Of a stretch of 64,000 nt of DNA, positions 62,517 to 64,000 are shown in pieces; position 1 is the first letter of the stretch, and the number at the start of each line of letters is the position of its first letter. The stretch comes from Variibacter gotjawalensis. Lineage in GTDB: Bacteria > Pseudomonadota > Alphaproteobacteria > Rhizobiales > Xanthobacteraceae. The position numbers and the translations under genes are program-made. The DNA is taken from positions 2,371,501-2,435,500 of the forward strand of contig NZ_AP014946.1 in NCBI RefSeq assembly GCF_002355335.1, written 5' to 3'. The notes under the pieces were generated by a model. The model did not search any database. It saw nothing but the letters and a program-made list of their open reading frames with translations, and was not told the origin of the DNA.

Positions 62517-63503
62517 TTACGTCAGCGCGACGTTGACCGAGCTCTCCGGCAATTCTTGCCCGAAGCAGCGCTGATAGAATTCCGCCACCAGCGCGCGCTC
62601 GAGTTCGTCGCACTTGTTGACGAAGGTCACGCGGAACGCGAAACCGATATCGCCGAAGATGTCGGCGTTCTCGGCCCAGGTGATCACCGTACGCGGGCTC
62701 ATCACGGTCGAGAGGTCGCCGTTCATAAAGGCGTTACGCGTCAGGTCGGCAACGCGCACCATCTTGTTGACGATGTCGCGGCCTTCCTTCGTGCGATAGT
62801 GCTTCGCCTTCGAGAGCACGATCTCCACTTCGTTGTCGTGCGGCAGATAGTTCAGCGTCGTCACGATCGACCAGCGGTCCATCTGACCTTGGTTGATCTG
62901 CTGTGTGCCGTGATAGAGACCGGACGTGTCGCCGAGGCCGACCGTGTTCGCGGTCGAGAACAGGCGGAACGACGGGTGCGGGCGGATGACGCGGTTCTGA
63001 TCGAGCAGCGTCAGCTTGCCGGAGAGTTCCAGCACGCGCTGAATGACGAACATCACGTCCGGGCGGCCGGCGTCGTATTCGTCGAACACCAGCGCGACAT
63101 TGTGCTGAAGCGCCCATGGCAAAATGCCGTCACGGAATTCGGTCACCTGCAGCCCGTCGCGCACGACGATCGCGTCCTTACCGAGAAGGTCGAGGCGCGA
63201 GATGTGACTGTCGAGGTTGACGCGCACGCACGGCCAATTGAGGCGTGCGGCGACCTGCTCGATATGCGTCGACTTGCCGGTGCCGTGATAGCCCGTGACC
63301 ATCACGCGGCGGTTCTTCGAGAAGCCCGCGAGGATCGCCATCGTGGTCTGCCGGTCGAAACGGTAGTCCGCATCCGTATCCGGCACGTGCTCGTCGGCTT
63401 CCGAATAGGCCGGCACCTCCATGTCCGAGTCGATGCCGAAAAGCTGCCGGACCGAGACTTTCATGTCGGGCAGCCGGGCCTGTTCTGTCGTCGCCGTCGT
63501 CAT
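62517..63503 (-). CDS. cobS: Cobaltochelatase subunit CobS (AAA+ ATPase)
   Basis: A 328-residue AAA+ ATPase that forms a hexameric ring with CobT. Walker [13 protein letters not shown] (about 70-80), Walker [14 protein letters not shown], sensor-1 in [10 protein letters not shown] and a C-terminal lid are intact. First gene of the cobS-cobT operon. No cobalamin riboswitch was seen in the 250 bases upstream. Confidence 0.95.
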   Translation of the reverse strand: MTTATTEQARLPDMKVSVRQLFGIDSDMEVPAYSEADEHVPDTDADYRFDRQTTMAILAGFSKNRRVMVTGYHGTGKSTHIEQVAARLNWPCVRVNLDSHISRLDLLGKDAIVVRDGLQVTEFRDGILPWALQHNVALVFDEYDAGRPDVMFVIQRVLELSGKLTLLDQNRVIRPHPSFRLFSTANTVGLGDTSGLYHGTQQINQGQMDRWSIVTTLNYLPHDNEVEIVLSKAKHYRTKEGRDIVNKMVRVADLTRNAFMNGDLSTVMSPRTVITWAENADIFGDIGFAFRVTFVNKCDELERALVAEFYQRCFGQELPESSVNVALT

Positions 63504-63768
63504 TGTTCCTCCGTGGTCGTCAAGCGAATGCCGCCCTAGACCCGTCTTTCAAGCAGGCAAGTGTGGGAAAGCCGGCGCCAAGATAGCAGACTCGGCGGGC
63601 CGGGTGTAAAGCCCCGCCGCCGATTTAGCCATGTTGAAAATACGAGCAAATTTGCCGGCTGGGAAGCGAACCCCTGCAACGGAGGAATGCGTTTTGCTGC
63701 AGTGCCCAGATCGCTGGACCAACCTTGAACTGAAGACCGATCGGCCATATCTTACTCACGTCTTACTT
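63504..63768. other. Intergenic stretch between cobS and the AbrB-type gene
   Basis: About 265 bases. Contains no recognisable gene or riboswitch; a minus-strand frame (63536-63748, 70 codons) has no ribosome site or family resemblance. Confidence 0.4.
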
Positions 63769-63780
63769 ATGGATTTTCCG

Positions 63781-64000
63781 ATGGCAGCTTCGAAACTTAC
63801 TGCAAGTGTCACGACGGTCGTCTCGACGAAAGGGCAGGTGATCCTGCCCAAGGCGGTCCGCGATCTGCGCAAATGGGGTGTCGGTACGCGTTTGATCGTC
63901 GAAGAAACCGAGGATGGCGTTTTGCTGCGCCAAGCGCCTTTGTTTTCCGAAACGAACCCGTCCGAGGTCTTTGCGTCATTGCGCGGCAATGGACCTGCCA
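63781..64000 (+). CDS. AbrB/MazE/SpoVT-type DNA-binding protein, 3' end outside window
   Basis: At least 73 residues. TTVVSTKGQVILPKAVRDLRKWGVGTRLIVEETEDGVLL is the swapped-hairpin AbrB domain (about residues 10-50), the fold of many VapB/MazE antitoxins. The remaining C-terminal part is cut by the window end, and any toxin gene would lie beyond it. ATG 63781 is chosen; ATG 63769 in frame adds four residues. Neither has a strong ribosome site. Confidence 0.8.
   Translation, partial: MAASKLTASVTTVVSTKGQVILPKAVRDLRKWGVGTRLIVEETEDGVLLRQAPLFSETNPSEVFASLRGNGPA

Noticed and set aside
63536-63748. 70-codon minus-strand frame upstream of cobS
   Set aside because: No ribosome site and composition unlike coding sequence here.
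62517-63768. Cobalamin riboswitch upstream of cobS
   Set aside because: No B12-box-like sequence was recognised in the 250 bases before cobS.

Overview
The window is a high-GC chromosomal segment of an alphaproteobacterium, most likely order Hyphomicrobiales (Rhizobiales) near Bradyrhizobium/Xanthobacteraceae-type genera. Supporting signs are the PhyR-NepR-EcfG general stress module, the CobS-CobT type cobaltochelatase, the rpoN-hpf-ptsN cluster joined to lptCAB, a MucR-free core gene order, and several dispersed palindromic repeats of the kind common in that group. No prophage, integrase, complete insertion sequence or CRISPR array is visible. Most of the window is ordinary core genome; accessory signals are concentrated at about 14.2-15.0 kb, 32.9-33.4 kb and in the repeat-bearing intergenic spaces.

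Layout. 0-5 kb: 3' part of a monothiol glutaredoxin, a small Cys-rich secreted peptide, rpsD, murI, two small enzymes or unknowns, purB. 5.2-12.3 kb, all on the minus strand: rnd, lptC, two tandem lptA-like genes, lptB, rpoN, hpf, ptsN, rpe, which joins LPS export with sigma-54 and the nitrogen PTS. 12.4-19.6 kb: secreted proline-rich protein, a COG3146-type acyltransferase, an AT-richer scar carrying a truncated type I secretion ATPase start, an MFS exporter, a metal-chelate ABC uptake operon, tRNA-Leu(CAG). 19.8-26.8 kb: NDUFA9-like reductase, uppP, glutathione transferase, queG, hydrolase, two group-1 glycosyltransferases. 27-35.8 kb: infC with an AUU start, an enolase-superfamily enzyme, rpmI-rplT, DinB, then pheS and pheT separated by a DUF559 nuclease-like gene inside a perfect 40-bp inverted repeat. 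36-43.4 kb: AI-2E permease, dehydrogenases, lytic transglycosylase, MHYT-GGDEF-EAL protein, small coiled-coil proteins. 43.4-49.6 kb: serine-glyoxylate aminotransferase, GntR/FCD regulator, FAD/Fe-S 2-hydroxyacid dehydrogenase and phytase-like esterase, tied together by two copies of a palindromic operator. 49.7-58 kb: CAP protein, MscS-type channel, an HWE kinase, a YqjD/YqjE-like pair, phyR, nepR-ecfG, with several EcfG promoter boxes. 58-64 kb: DUF4865-LysR pair, an SDR without the usual catalytic motif, cobT, cobS and the start of an AbrB-type protein.

The best candidates for undescribed biology are: (1) the inverted-repeat-bounded DUF559 cassette inside pheST, where the repeat itself encodes the protein's tail; (2) the tandem pair of LptA paralogues between lptC and lptB; (3) the GntR regulon with its TTTTG-CATT-CAAAA operator controlling glyoxylate/2-hydroxyacid genes; and (4) the compact general-stress locus in which EcfG-type promoters drive phyR, nepR-ecfG and a pair of YqjD/YqjE-like membrane proteins, with a nearby HWE kinase as candidate sensor. 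All functional calls are from reading translated sequence and family knowledge; no database search was run.
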